Part shown: positions 7,469 through 15,941 of the stretch, piece by piece | Position numbering within the stretch: position 1 is the stretch's first letter | Layout: each line of letters opens with the position of its first letter | Assembly (NCBI GenBank): GCA_036268775.1 | Contig: DATATM010000024.1 | Location: 1 to 64,000, forward strand | DNA: 64,000 nucleotides | Direction of reading: 5' to 3' | Origin: DASZIT01 sp036268775 | GTDB taxonomy: Bacteria; Actinomycetota; Acidimicrobiia; Acidimicrobiales; RAAP-2 | Notes under the pieces: model-generated | What the model was told of the DNA's origin: nothing | Database searches by the model: none | Seen by the model: the letters and a program-made list of their open reading frames with translations, nothing else | Program-made: the position numbers and the translations under genes

Positions 7469-8950
7469 ATGAAGGCTATTCCGCACTGGATCGGAGGCAA
7501 AGCAGAACCGGGGACCTCCAGACGAGCCGGACCGGTCTACGACCCCGCGGTGGGGCGGCAAACCGGGGCGGTGGCGTTCGCCTCCTCCGATGACGTCAAC
7601 CAGGTGTCCACCATCGCCGCGGCGGCCGCGGCCGAGTGGTCCGAGACTTCTCTCAGCGAACGAGCCGCGGTTCTCTTCCGCCTTCGAGAGTTGGTTGACC
7701 ATCATCGGACCGAGCTCGCCGCTTTGATCACCGCCGAGCACGGTAAGGTGCTGAGCGACGCCGCCGGCGAGGTGGCCCGAGGTCTGGAGAACATCGAGTT
7801 CGCCTGTGGGATCCCCCACCTTTTGAAGGGATCCCATTCCACTGAAGTGTCCTCCGGAGTCGACGTCCACACCGTGCTGCAGCCGCTCGGTGTGGTAGCC
7901 GGCATCACGCCCTTCAATTTCCCGGTCATGGTGCCGCTGTGGATGCTGGCCAACGCCATCGCCTGCGGAAACTCCTTCATTCTCAAACCTTCCGAAAAGG
8001 ATCCTTCGCCATCAATCCTTCTCGCCGAGCTCATGCAGCACGCCGGCGTTCCCGACGGCGTCTTCAACGTCATCCAGGGGGATGCCGAGACCGTCGAGGC
8101 GTTGTTGGCTCATCCCGATGTCTCCGCGGTGTCCTTCGTCGGAAGCACGCCGATCGCCCGACACATCTATGAGACCGGGACCAAGAACGGCAAACGAGTC
8201 CAGGCGCTGGGTGGCGCCAAGAACCACATGGTCGTACTCCCCGATGCCGACGTCGGCTCGGCCGCCGATGCGGCCATCTCCGCCGCGTTCGGTTCCGCCG
8301 GTGAGCGGTGCATGGCCGTATCGGTGGTTGTGGCGGTGGGTGGCGTCGCCGATCTCCTGGTGGCGGCCATCGCCGACCGCATCCCGTCGGTGACCATCGG
8401 GCCCGGAACCGACCCAACCTCGCAGATGGGGCCGCTCGTCACCGAGGCTCATCGGGACCGGGTCCGGTCCTACGTCGACGGCGCCGAGAAGGAGGGAGCC
8501 ACCCTGATCGTCGACGGGCGGGGCGAGTGGAATGAAGGGTTCTATCTCGGATGCACCCTCCTCGATGACGTTCGACGGGGGATGAAGGTCTATGACGACG
8601 AGGTGTTTGGACCCGTCCTCAGCGTCGTGCGCGTCGACTCCTATGACGACGCGGTTGGCCTAGTGAACAGCAATCCCTATGGCAACGGGGTTGCAGTGTT
8701 CACCCGGGACGGAGGCGTGGCCCGGCGTTTCCAACTCGATGTGACGGTGGGCATGGTCGGGGTCAACGTCCCGGTCCCGGTCCCGGTCGGGTCCCATTCC
8801 TTCGGTGGATGGAAGTCCTCCCTGTTCGGGGACAGCGCCATGTACGGACCGGAAGGCATCCGCTTCTACACCCGACAGAAAGTGGTCACCACCCGTTGGC
8901 CCGACCCGGCTACCAGTGTGATCGATCTGGGCTTTCCCCAAACCCGCTAG
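7469..8950 (+). CDS. mmsA: CoA-acylating methylmalonate-semialdehyde dehydrogenase
   Basis: Oxidises methylmalonate semialdehyde (and malonate semialdehyde) to propionyl-CoA (acetyl-CoA) with NAD and CoA, in valine and myo-inositol breakdown. 493 residues, standard length, from the ATG at 7469 (GTGAGG upstream). Conserved segments: ITPFNFPVMVPLWM, FVGSTPIARHIYE and the catalytic cysteine C281 in GSAGERCMAVS, followed by GVNVPVPVPVGSHSFGGWK, which is diagnostic for MmsA within the aldehyde dehydrogenases. Its stop overlaps by 4 bp that of the convergent hydrolase gene. A 3-hydroxyisobutyrate-dehydrogenase-like gene lies 20 kb away, not in the same operon. Confidence 0.93.
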   Translation: MKAIPHWIGGKAEPGTSRRAGPVYDPAVGRQTGAVAFASSDDVNQVSTIAAAAAAEWSETSLSERAAVLFRLRELVDHHRTELAALITAEHGKVLSDAAGEVARGLENIEFACGIPHLLKGSHSTEVSSGVDVHTVLQPLGVVAGITPFNFPVMVPLWMLANAIACGNSFILKPSEKDPSPSILLAELMQHAGVPDGVFNVIQGDAETVEALLAHPDVSAVSFVGSTPIARHIYETGTKNGKRVQALGGAKNHMVVLPDADVGSAADAAISAAFGSAGERCMAVSVVVAVGGVADLLVAAIADRIPSVTIGPGTDPTSQMGPLVTEAHRDRVRSYVDGAEKEGATLIVDGRGEWNEGFYLGCTLLDDVRRGMKVYDDEVFGPVLSVVRVDSYDDAVGLVNSNPYGNGVAVFTRDGGVARRFQLDVTVGMVGVNVPVPVPVGSHSFGGWKSSLFGDSAMYGPEGIRFYTRQKVVTTRWPDPATSVIDLGFPQTR

Positions 8951-9801
8951 AGCCGAGCACTCCACTCATTCAATTGTTCGGCCAACTCCGGCCAGCGGGA
9001 GAAGATGCCCACCCGGTCGCCCGCCGCTTCGATCCGCTCGTTCCATTCCCGGTCGCCCCACGGAGGCTCGACCAGCTGTGCCCGGGGGAGCAGTTCCGCC
9101 AGGCGCTCCGATGTCGCCCGGGTGTGGTGCGGATCGCTCTCCCCGCTCCGGAAGACCAACGCAGGCAGGTCCATGGTCCGGGCTTCGGCGTCTGGAAGCC
9201 CCGGCACCAGCTCATCGGGCCGGGGGCAGTACACCAGCATCCATTGCTCCAGCGTCCGGATGAAGGCCTGGGGATCTTGGGCCAGCAGCTTCGGCCGGTT
9301 GTCGGGATTGCGCTCCAGCACCTCAGCCCAGTCAGGCAGGGCGGCCACTGCCTCCATCCCACTTCGCCAGGCGGCGGCGATGGAATCTCCGCAGTAGTGG
9401 GTGCCGAGGGTCAGCAACCCGTAGGGGCCCCCGCTGATCCACCACAACGCCAGAGCCCGGGCGGCTTCGGGATGACGGGCGGCGGTGAGCAGCGACACTC
9501 GCGAGCCACCCGACCCACCGGCAATGACCGCCGGCGTCATGCCCAACCCCTCCAGGAGACCAGCCAGCACGTCGGCCTGCATGGCCGACTCCGAGTCCCC
9601 CTCGAAGCACACCTCCGAGGCACCGGTGTTGGGTCGGTCCCAGATCACTACCTGTTTGCCGGTGGCGGCCAGTCGCTCCGCCAACTGGCGGACCCCGGGG
9701 GCGTCCTTGCTGAAGCGACCGCCGGGAGTGACGACCCACGGCTCGCCGTTGCCAATCAACTCGTACGAGACACCCAGACCATTCACCTGTGCGACGGGCA
9801 T
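8947..9801 (-). CDS. Alpha/beta-fold hydrolase
   Basis: 284 residues from the ATG at 9801, chosen because AAGGGGG precedes it (a GTG two codons earlier is possible). Alpha/beta hydrolase fold: oxyanion region VVTPGGRF, nucleophile elbow AGGSGGSR with S97, and a SGESDPHH acid region. The C-terminal catalytic histidine is not in the classic GH..P context; the end of the protein reads EPPWGDREW, so the third triad member is uncertain. Similar proteins are annotated as haloperoxidase-like or ester hydrolases; the substrate is unknown. Divergent from the amidohydrolase gene by 54 bp, so the two may share a promoter region. Confidence 0.85.
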   Translation of the reverse strand: MPVAQVNGLGVSYELIGNGEPWVVTPGGRFSKDAPGVRQLAERLAATGKQVVIWDRPNTGASEVCFEGDSESAMQADVLAGLLEGLGMTPAVIAGGSGGSRVSLLTAARHPEAARALALWWISGGPYGLLTLGTHYCGDSIAAAWRSGMEAVAALPDWAEVLERNPDNRPKLLAQDPQAFIRTLEQWMLVYCPRPDELVPGLPDAEARTMDLPALVFRSGESDPHHTRATSERLAELLPRAQLVEPPWGDREWNERIEAAGDRVGIFSRWPELAEQLNEWSARL

Positions 9802-9855
9802 GCCCACCCCCTTTGCTTCTAGGGTATTTCAGACTTGCCTAGCCCGGGGAGGGAC

Positions 9856-11022
9856 ATGGCTCTCGCATTGGACGGACTTCGGGTGATTGATGCAGACACC
9901 CATCTCACCGAGGCTCACGAGCTGTGGACGAGCCGGGCACCGGCCAAATACCGAGACCGGGTCCCTCGGGTGGAGATGATCGACGGCCGGCCGATGTGGA
10001 TGGTCGACGGCGCGGAACTCGGATTTGCCGGTGGCGGAGGGGTGATCGACCGCGAGGGTGGGAAAGGGCGCGCCCTCGAAGCGCTCTACGAGTGGACTTT
10101 CGACCAGATTCACCCCGGCGCCTACGACCCCAAGGAACGCATTGAGGTCATGGACGACTCGGGTATCTGGGCCCAGGTTTGCTTTCCGAACTCGATTGGG
10201 CTCGGCGGCCAGGGCATTTCCGATGTCGTCAAGGACCCCGAGCTTCGGCTGCTGTGCATCCAGATCTACAACGACGCCATGGGCGAGGTCCAAGCCGAGT
10301 CGAACCTGCGGCTTCTCCCGATGCCGGTGCTGCCGGCCTGGGATGTGGCGGCCTGTGTCACCGAGGCGAAGCGAGTTGCCGCCTTCGACCTTCGTGGGGT
10401 CAACATGACGTCCGACCCCCAGGATCTAGGAGCCCCTGATCTTGCCAACCGGGCCTGGGATCCGCTCTGGGAGGTATGCGCTGACCTCCACCTCCCAGTG
10501 CATTTTCATATCGGCGCCAGTCTGACCACCATGACCTACTTCGGTACCTATCCGTGGGAATCGCAAAATGACGACACCAAACTGGCCATCGGTGGCACCT
10601 TGCTCTTCATCGGCAACGCCCGGGTGGTGGCCAACGTCATCCTCAGCGGGATGCTCGACCGTCACCCCACCCTGCAGATGGTCTCGGTGGAGAGCGGGGT
10701 GGGTTGGATCCCGTTCATTCTCGAGGCCCTCGACTACGAGATGTCCGAAAACGCTCCGAAGGAGCTGGACAAGTTGTCGATGCTTCCGTCGGAGTACTTC
10801 AAACGCCAGTTGTACGCGACCTTCTGGTTCGAGAAGAACAACGTACCGGCGCTGATTGCCTCCGTCGGCGAGGACAATGTGCTGTTCGAGACCGACTTCC
10901 CACACCCCACCTGCCTGTACCCCAAACCCCTCGACACCGTCGCCGAGAAGATGTCGACGCTGGCCCCCGCGGTCCAGCGAAAAGTGCTGGGGGAGAATGC
11001 CGCCAAGCTCTATCGCCTCTGA
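9856..11022 (+). CDS. Amidohydrolase-family (ACMSD-like) protein
   Basis: 388 residues from the ATG at 9856, with GGGAGGGAC just before it. This is a TIM-barrel metal-dependent hydrolase of the amidohydrolase 2 family: N-terminal metal ligands in VIDADTHLTE, a histidine pair in LPVHFHIGAS, and the late aspartate in LFETDFPHPT. The family includes ACMSD-type decarboxylases and many hydrolases used in actinobacterial catabolism of ring and lipid compounds, so the reaction cannot be assigned. It follows the divergent hydrolase and precedes a 265-bp gap before the pilM-pilN gene. Confidence 0.85.
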   Translation: MALALDGLRVIDADTHLTEAHELWTSRAPAKYRDRVPRVEMIDGRPMWMVDGAELGFAGGGGVIDREGGKGRALEALYEWTFDQIHPGAYDPKERIEVMDDSGIWAQVCFPNSIGLGGQGISDVVKDPELRLLCIQIYNDAMGEVQAESNLRLLPMPVLPAWDVAACVTEAKRVAAFDLRGVNMTSDPQDLGAPDLANRAWDPLWEVCADLHLPVHFHIGASLTTMTYFGTYPWESQNDDTKLAIGGTLLFIGNARVVANVILSGMLDRHPTLQMVSVESGVGWIPFILEALDYEMSENAPKELDKLSMLPSEYFKRQLYATFWFEKNNVPALIASVGEDNVLFETDFPHPTCLYPKPLDTVAEKMSTLAPAVQRKVLGENAAKLYRL

Positions 11023-11287
11023 AGGCAGACGGAACGGATTTGGCTTTGAGGCTTGCCCGATTCTCCGGCGATCCGATAGCGGCTCGGAACAGGCACTGGG
11101 TCCACTCCGCACCACGGAGAGTGGCTCCCGCTGGCGATGGCCACCAACTTCCGCCCCCGCCCTGGTCAGATTCAATCAAATTGCTCCGATTATGAGGTCG
11201 GTAACGCTCAAGGCGGGTGAGGTTCTTTCCGATAGTTGACTCATGACGGTTCTGCAGAAAAGGGTTGGCGCCAGGGGTGGGCTTCGA

Positions 11288-12994
11288 ATGGCGCAGCTAA
11301 TAGTGGGCCTAGACATCGGCACCAGCGCGGTCCGCGCCGCGGAGCTCGACGTCAGCTCCAAGCCGCCCCAACTGCTCAATTACGGCCAGATCGGACTGCC
11401 GCCGGGATCAGTTGTCGATGGTGAGATCCGCGACTCCACCGCGGTGACCGAGGCTATCCGGCGGCTCTGGAAGAACGGGCAGTTCTCCAGCACCTCGGTG
11501 ATCGTCGGCATCGCCGGACTCCGGGCCATCACCCGCGAGATCGATCTGCCCTACGTTCCCGACAACGAAGTTGACAGTGCGGTCCGGTTCCATTCCGAAG
11601 AGGTCATCCCGTTCCCGCCGGACAAGACCATCCTGTCGTCCCAGATCCTCGCCGATTACACGTCGCCGGAGGGCGCCAAGATGCGCCGGGTGCTGGTTGC
11701 GGCAGCCCACTCCGAACTGGTCGAAGGGGTCGTCGCGGTGACGGAGGGCGCCGGCCTGGTTGTCAAAGGCGTCGACCTGGTGTCCTCCGCGCTGGTGCGG
11801 GCCATCTCGGACGGGACATCCGGTGACCAGCCCGAGGCCATCGTCTCGGTGGGTGCCGGACTCACCGTGGTGGTCATCCATCAGAACGGACGGCCCCAGT
11901 TCGTCAGGACCATCGGCTCGGGGGGGAACGCCTTCACCGCGGCAATCGCGTCGTCCCTCGACCTTCCCCTCGCCGACGCCGAAGCCCTCAAGCGCAGGCT
12001 GGGGGAACCGACCCCCCAGGTCCATGCGGCCCAGCAGGCCATCCAAGCCACCGTCGACGATCTCATCAGCGAGATCCGGAACTCGGTGCAGTACTTCGCC
12101 ACCCTGCCCGGACGCCTCCCCGTCTCCCAGATCCTGGTTACCGGCGGAGGGTCCTCGCTCCACGGCTTCATTCCCATGCTCGGAGCCCAGATCCACCTGC
12201 CGGTCCACTCGGTTTCGCCATTGGATCGGCTGAACGTCTCCAAGGTCGACCTCACCCCCGAGCAGGCCACCCAGGTGAGCCCGGTTCTGTCGACGCCGAT
12301 CGGTCTCGGGCTGCCCGAGTCCAACCCGGCGGTGAAGCAGTTCAACCTGCTTCCCCCCGAAATCATCAAGCGGGTCCGGATGAACACCATCCAGCAAAAG
12401 ACCCTGCTGGTCGCCGCGGTGATCGTGGGACTGCTGGCCGTCTTCGGAGTCTGGAAGGCCTTCCAGGTCCACTCGGCGCAGAACGACATCAGCGCCCTCA
12501 ACGCCAACATCAGCTCGCTGAACGCCCAGATACCCAAGTACGACCTGGTGGTATCAGCCACCACTGCCTACGACCAGGGCAAGGCCCGCCGGACCGCCGT
12601 CCTCGGCGCATCCATCGACTGGCCCAACGCGCTCAGCAACCTGATCTCCATCACGCCGCCCAAGCTCCAGGTGCAGTCGTTTGTCGGCACCACCGGCAAC
12701 GGCACGGCGACGGCCTCGACAACTGGTTCAGCCACGCCCACCACCGCCACTCCGGCGGCATCCAGCTCAGTATCGGCCTCCATCGGATTCGTAGCCACCG
12801 CCCTCAACGGCCCCGGACCCGGGCTCACCAGCCCGTCACTCTGGACGTCGGCCATCGCCAACGACGCCGCCAAGCTGTTTGCCAATCCCGTGCCCACCTC
12901 GATCACCACCAACACCGACGGCTCCGTGTCGTTCCCCTCGACGATCTCGGTGACCCCCGCCGCTAGTTTGGCCAAGAATGCGAGCCTGCAATGA
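11288..12994 (+). CDS. PilM-PilN fusion protein of the type IV pilus alignment complex
   Basis: 568 residues from the ATG at 11288 (an upstream ATG at 11243 adds 15 residues). Residues 1-345 are PilM: actin-like ATPase with VGLDIGTSAVRAAEL, a second phosphate loop IVSVGAGLTVVVI and adenosine motif ILVTGGGSSLHG. From 352 the sequence is PilN: FNLLPPE (352-358), the N-terminal peptide that in other species docks into PilM, one membrane helix at about 372-391, a short coiled coil, then a periplasmic domain with a long Thr/Ala/Ser-rich insert. PilM and PilN are normally separate, so binding in trans has become an intramolecular link. The stop overlaps the pilO start by 4 bp. Confidence 0.92.
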   Translation: MAQLIVGLDIGTSAVRAAELDVSSKPPQLLNYGQIGLPPGSVVDGEIRDSTAVTEAIRRLWKNGQFSSTSVIVGIAGLRAITREIDLPYVPDNEVDSAVRFHSEEVIPFPPDKTILSSQILADYTSPEGAKMRRVLVAAAHSELVEGVVAVTEGAGLVVKGVDLVSSALVRAISDGTSGDQPEAIVSVGAGLTVVVIHQNGRPQFVRTIGSGGNAFTAAIASSLDLPLADAEALKRRLGEPTPQVHAAQQAIQATVDDLISEIRNSVQYFATLPGRLPVSQILVTGGGSSLHGFIPMLGAQIHLPVHSVSPLDRLNVSKVDLTPEQATQVSPVLSTPIGLGLPESNPAVKQFNLLPPEIIKRVRMNTIQQKTLLVAAVIVGLLAVFGVWKAFQVHSAQNDISALNANISSLNAQIPKYDLVVSATTAYDQGKARRTAVLGASIDWPNALSNLISITPPKLQVQSFVGTTGNGTATASTTGSATPTTATPAASSSVSASIGFVATALNGPGPGLTSPSLWTSAIANDAAKLFANPVPTSITTNTDGSVSFPSTISVTPAASLAKNASLQ

Positions 12995-13737
12995 ACACCG
13001 TCCGGGAGTACCAGAAGCCAATCATGGTCGGAGTCCTGGGGTTCGTCGTAGCCATCCTGTTGTACGCGCTACTGATCTCCCCGCAGAGCTCGAAGCTCTC
13101 CTCCCTGAACACCCAGAAGACGCAACTGGCCGCCCAGCAGCAGCAGTTGCAGTCGAAGTTGACGAGTCTGCAAACCGAAAAACAACAACTGCCCACCAAG
13201 TGCACCAGCCTGCAGAAGATCTCGGTGCAGATCCCGAGTGTGTTGACTCCCGGAGACCTAGCTGCCGAGCAGGCCTCGTTCTACAACCAGCTCACCGCGT
13301 TGGTCGGCTCCTCCGGTACCTCGATCCCTAGCTTCGCCTGGACCGGAAACACCGGTGCCGCTGGCACACCGACCACCACCACTCCTCCAGTCGCGGGTGC
13401 CACGCCGGCGACCAACGGAGTTACCCCGGTACCGGTCAAGATGCACATCACCGGCAACTACGCCCAGATGACCGCCTTCATCGCCGGTCTCGATTCGTTC
13501 CCCCGGCTGTTCGTGATCCAGACCTTCACCTTGGCGGTCGGCGCGACATCAGCCACCCCAGGCGCGAGTACCAATGCCAGTGGCGACACTACCTCCGCCA
13601 CCACTCCGGCATTGTGGGTGGGTCAATCCCCGACTGCAGCTGGCAGCGGCCCCTACGGGCTGGATCTCGCTGGTTCGATCTACTACACCGCCACTCCGAG
13701 CGCCCTGGACGCCTGCACCAAAGCCACCGCCAAGTAG
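12991..13737 (+). CDS. pilO: Type IV pilus inner-membrane protein PilO
   Basis: 248 residues. One membrane helix (about 11-30), a Gln/Leu-rich coiled coil (about 35-70), then a PilO-like periplasmic domain with the segment PVKMHITGNYAQMTAFIAGL that matches the family's ferredoxin-like fold. A Thr/Pro/Ala-rich linker interrupts the domain. It partners PilN in the alignment complex that joins the cytoplasmic motor to the pilus. Start ATG overlaps the preceding stop (ATGA), so it is co-translated with the PilM-PilN fusion. Confidence 0.88.
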   Translation: MNTVREYQKPIMVGVLGFVVAILLYALLISPQSSKLSSLNTQKTQLAAQQQQLQSKLTSLQTEKQQLPTKCTSLQKISVQIPSVLTPGDLAAEQASFYNQLTALVGSSGTSIPSFAWTGNTGAAGTPTTTTPPVAGATPATNGVTPVPVKMHITGNYAQMTAFIAGLDSFPRLFVIQTFTLAVGATSATPGASTNASGDTTSATTPALWVGQSPTAAGSGPYGLDLAGSIYYTATPSALDACTKATAK

Positions 13738-13770
13738 TCCCGGCGATCTGGCCCGCTCGATCCCAACCCG

Positions 13771-14532
13771 ATGCCCACCGATCCGACGCGGCGCCATGGC
13801 GGGTGGATCGTCCTGCCCCTCGTTCTCGGCCTCGGAGGTCTCCTCACCAGCTGTAGCTCCGGAACCGCCGGCACGACTCCGACAACGTCGCCGCAAGCGA
13901 TGATGTCGCTCGCCCTCGCCAACGCCACTTCTGCAGGCTGGGTCCACGAAACCAACCGAACGACCGGTTCCGGGCATTCGGTGTCGATGGTGAATGACAT
14001 TGGAACCGATCAAGGTCGGCAGGTCATTGACAGTGACGGGGCCCAGGCCACCGCCCTCGTGTTGAGCGGGATGGCCTACATCCAGGGGGACGCCAACGCC
14101 GTGAGCAACTTCTTCCAGATTCCAACGCCCGACCCTCAGAAGCTTGCCGGGCAATGGATCTCGATTCGGCCCACTGACCCGAGCTATGCCGCGGTCAGTG
14201 CATCGGTGACCCTGCAATCGGACTTCCAGAACTTCCAGAAGCTGTTTCTCGGCCCGTTCAAAGCCGGCGCCCCGACCACGGTCAATGGGCTCAGGGTCGT
14301 CCCGATATCGGGCCACGTCCAAGGTGCTACGGCCGGCTCTACGGTGCCGGCCACCCTCTTCGTCGCCGCGTCGGGGAAGGTCCTCCCCGTCAGTTTCCGA
14401 GCCTCGAACAGCCAGGCCAGCATCACCTCACAGTGGACCGACTGGGGCCAAGCGGTTGCCCTGGCGGCACCGACGACTTCGATCCCGATGTCCTCCATCG
14501 TCGGACAGAGTTCCGGGGCGACGACCACCTAG
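13771..14532 (+). CDS. Secreted lipoprotein, function unknown
   Basis: 253 residues with a signal peptide (basic start RRHGG, hydrophobic VLPLVLGLGGLL) and a lipobox ending LLTSC, C28 being the expected lipidated residue. The mature part has a pattern of alternating strands (LVLSGMAYIQGD, TVNGLRVVPISG, PVSFRA) reminiscent of LppX/LprG-type lipid-binding lipoproteins of actinobacteria, but I cannot confirm that family. It follows pilO by 33 bp on the same strand and probably belongs to the operon, so a role in pilus assembly or surface attachment is possible. Confidence 0.75.
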   Translation: MPTDPTRRHGGWIVLPLVLGLGGLLTSCSSGTAGTTPTTSPQAMMSLALANATSAGWVHETNRTTGSGHSVSMVNDIGTDQGRQVIDSDGAQATALVLSGMAYIQGDANAVSNFFQIPTPDPQKLAGQWISIRPTDPSYAAVSASVTLQSDFQNFQKLFLGPFKAGAPTTVNGLRVVPISGHVQGATAGSTVPATLFVAASGKVLPVSFRASNSQASITSQWTDWGQAVALAAPTTSIPMSSIVGQSSGATTT

Positions 14533-14549
14533 CAACCAGGAGTTGCCGG

Positions 14550-15941
14550 CTAGGTCCCGCTGACCTGCATGTCGGCCACGGCCAGGGTCTGACCGGCGGC
14601 GATTCCCGGCAGCCACTCGACGTCGGCCCCCACTGTTACTAGCGATTGCAAGATGCGCTGGAGGGTTGAGGCGACGGTGATCTCCCGGACCGGTTCGGCC
14701 AGCTTCCCGTTCCGGATCATCAGGCCCTCGGCCCCCACCGAAAAGTCGCCGCTGATCGGGTTGACGCCGGAGTGGACGCCGGTCATCGACTGGACGAACA
14801 GCCCCTCGCCGACCGCCGCCAACACCCCGTCCTCGTCGTAGCCCTCCGGACCCGGAGTCAGGGCTAGGGCCCGGCAACCCACCCCGGGGGTGCCGGCAAA
14901 GCCTCCCCGCACCGCCGAGCCGGTCGAGGCCACCCCGGCCCGGGATCCGGCCACCGTGTCGTACAAGAAGCCCATCAGCACGCCGTTGACGATGAGCTGG
15001 TTCCGCCGGCAGGCCAGGCCTTCGGCATCGTAGGAAGCCGCCCCGTAGGCCAGCGGGTTGGTGGGGTCGTCAACCAGGGTGAATCCGGGTGCCCCCACCT
15101 GCTCGCCGACCCGGCCGGCGAAGAAGGACCGCCCCTTGGCCACCGCCTCCCCGGACAGGGCGCCGGAGATCACCGAGAGCAGGGTGGACGCCGCCCGCCG
15201 GTCGAACACCACCACCGAACGCCCCGAGGGCCCTTTGGTGGCCCCCAGCATCCGCACCGCCCGCTCGACGGCGTCGGTGGTCACCTTGTCCCGGTCGAGC
15301 CCCTCGAACCCGCGGGCGGTGTCGAATCCGCCACCGGTCTGGCTGGCCTCGCCGTCGCCGGCGATCACCCCCACCGAGAGAAATCCTTGGGTCTTCCGGT
15401 TCGACGACCGGATCCCGGTGGTCGAGACCAGGGCCATCTCCACCGAGGTGTCGCCGTAGTCGGCCGACGACACCTGCCGGATCCGGGGATTCGCCCCCCG
15501 GGCCTGGGCCTCCAGGGCGAGAGCGAGCTCGACCTTGGCCGAGGTCGGCACCGAGGCCAGCGAGTCGTCCCAGAGGTCGAACGGCACTGCCGCCACCCCG
15601 TCGGGGACGGCCAGCTGCACGTGCTCGTCGGGGGTGGCGAACATCGCATTGTCCCGCGCCTCGTCGAGCGTCTCGGCCAGCACCGACTCGTGGAGGGAGC
15701 CGGCCCAGGCGAAGCCCAACTTGTGGTCGACCACCACCCGGACGCCGATCCCGGCAGAGGTGGCCGAGGTCAGGGACTCGACCTCGCCGTCATAGGCCCG
15801 GATCTCGGTCTCGTCACCCCGGGCCACGTAGACCTCGACGTCCTCGCCCGAGCGGGCCCAGCCGGCTACCCGGTCGGCCAGGCCCAAGAGGTCGTCGGTC
15901 CCGTCCTCGCGGTTGACATCGGAGGCAGTCGTCGTCGTCAT
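14550..15941 (-). CDS. tldE: TldE/PmbA metallopeptidase-complex subunit
   Basis: 463 residues from the ATG at 15941, which overlaps the tldD stop (ATGA). It belongs to the TldD/PmbA family and pairs with TldD in a heterodimeric protease. It shows the family fold motifs (DGEVESLTSATSAGIGVRVV, SGEAVAKGRSFF, GVNPISGDFSVGAEG) but no HExxxH zinc site, as expected of the non-catalytic TldE partner. In enterobacteria the pair degrades the antitoxin CcdA and matures microcin B17; the targets in actinobacteria are unknown. Confidence 0.92.
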   Translation of the reverse strand: MTTTTASDVNREDGTDDLLGLADRVAGWARSGEDVEVYVARGDETEIRAYDGEVESLTSATSAGIGVRVVVDHKLGFAWAGSLHESVLAETLDEARDNAMFATPDEHVQLAVPDGVAAVPFDLWDDSLASVPTSAKVELALALEAQARGANPRIRQVSSADYGDTSVEMALVSTTGIRSSNRKTQGFLSVGVIAGDGEASQTGGGFDTARGFEGLDRDKVTTDAVERAVRMLGATKGPSGRSVVVFDRRAASTLLSVISGALSGEAVAKGRSFFAGRVGEQVGAPGFTLVDDPTNPLAYGAASYDAEGLACRRNQLIVNGVLMGFLYDTVAGSRAGVASTGSAVRGGFAGTPGVGCRALALTPGPEGYDEDGVLAAVGEGLFVQSMTGVHSGVNPISGDFSVGAEGLMIRNGKLAEPVREITVASTLQRILQSLVTVGADVEWLPGIAAGQTLAVADMQVSGT

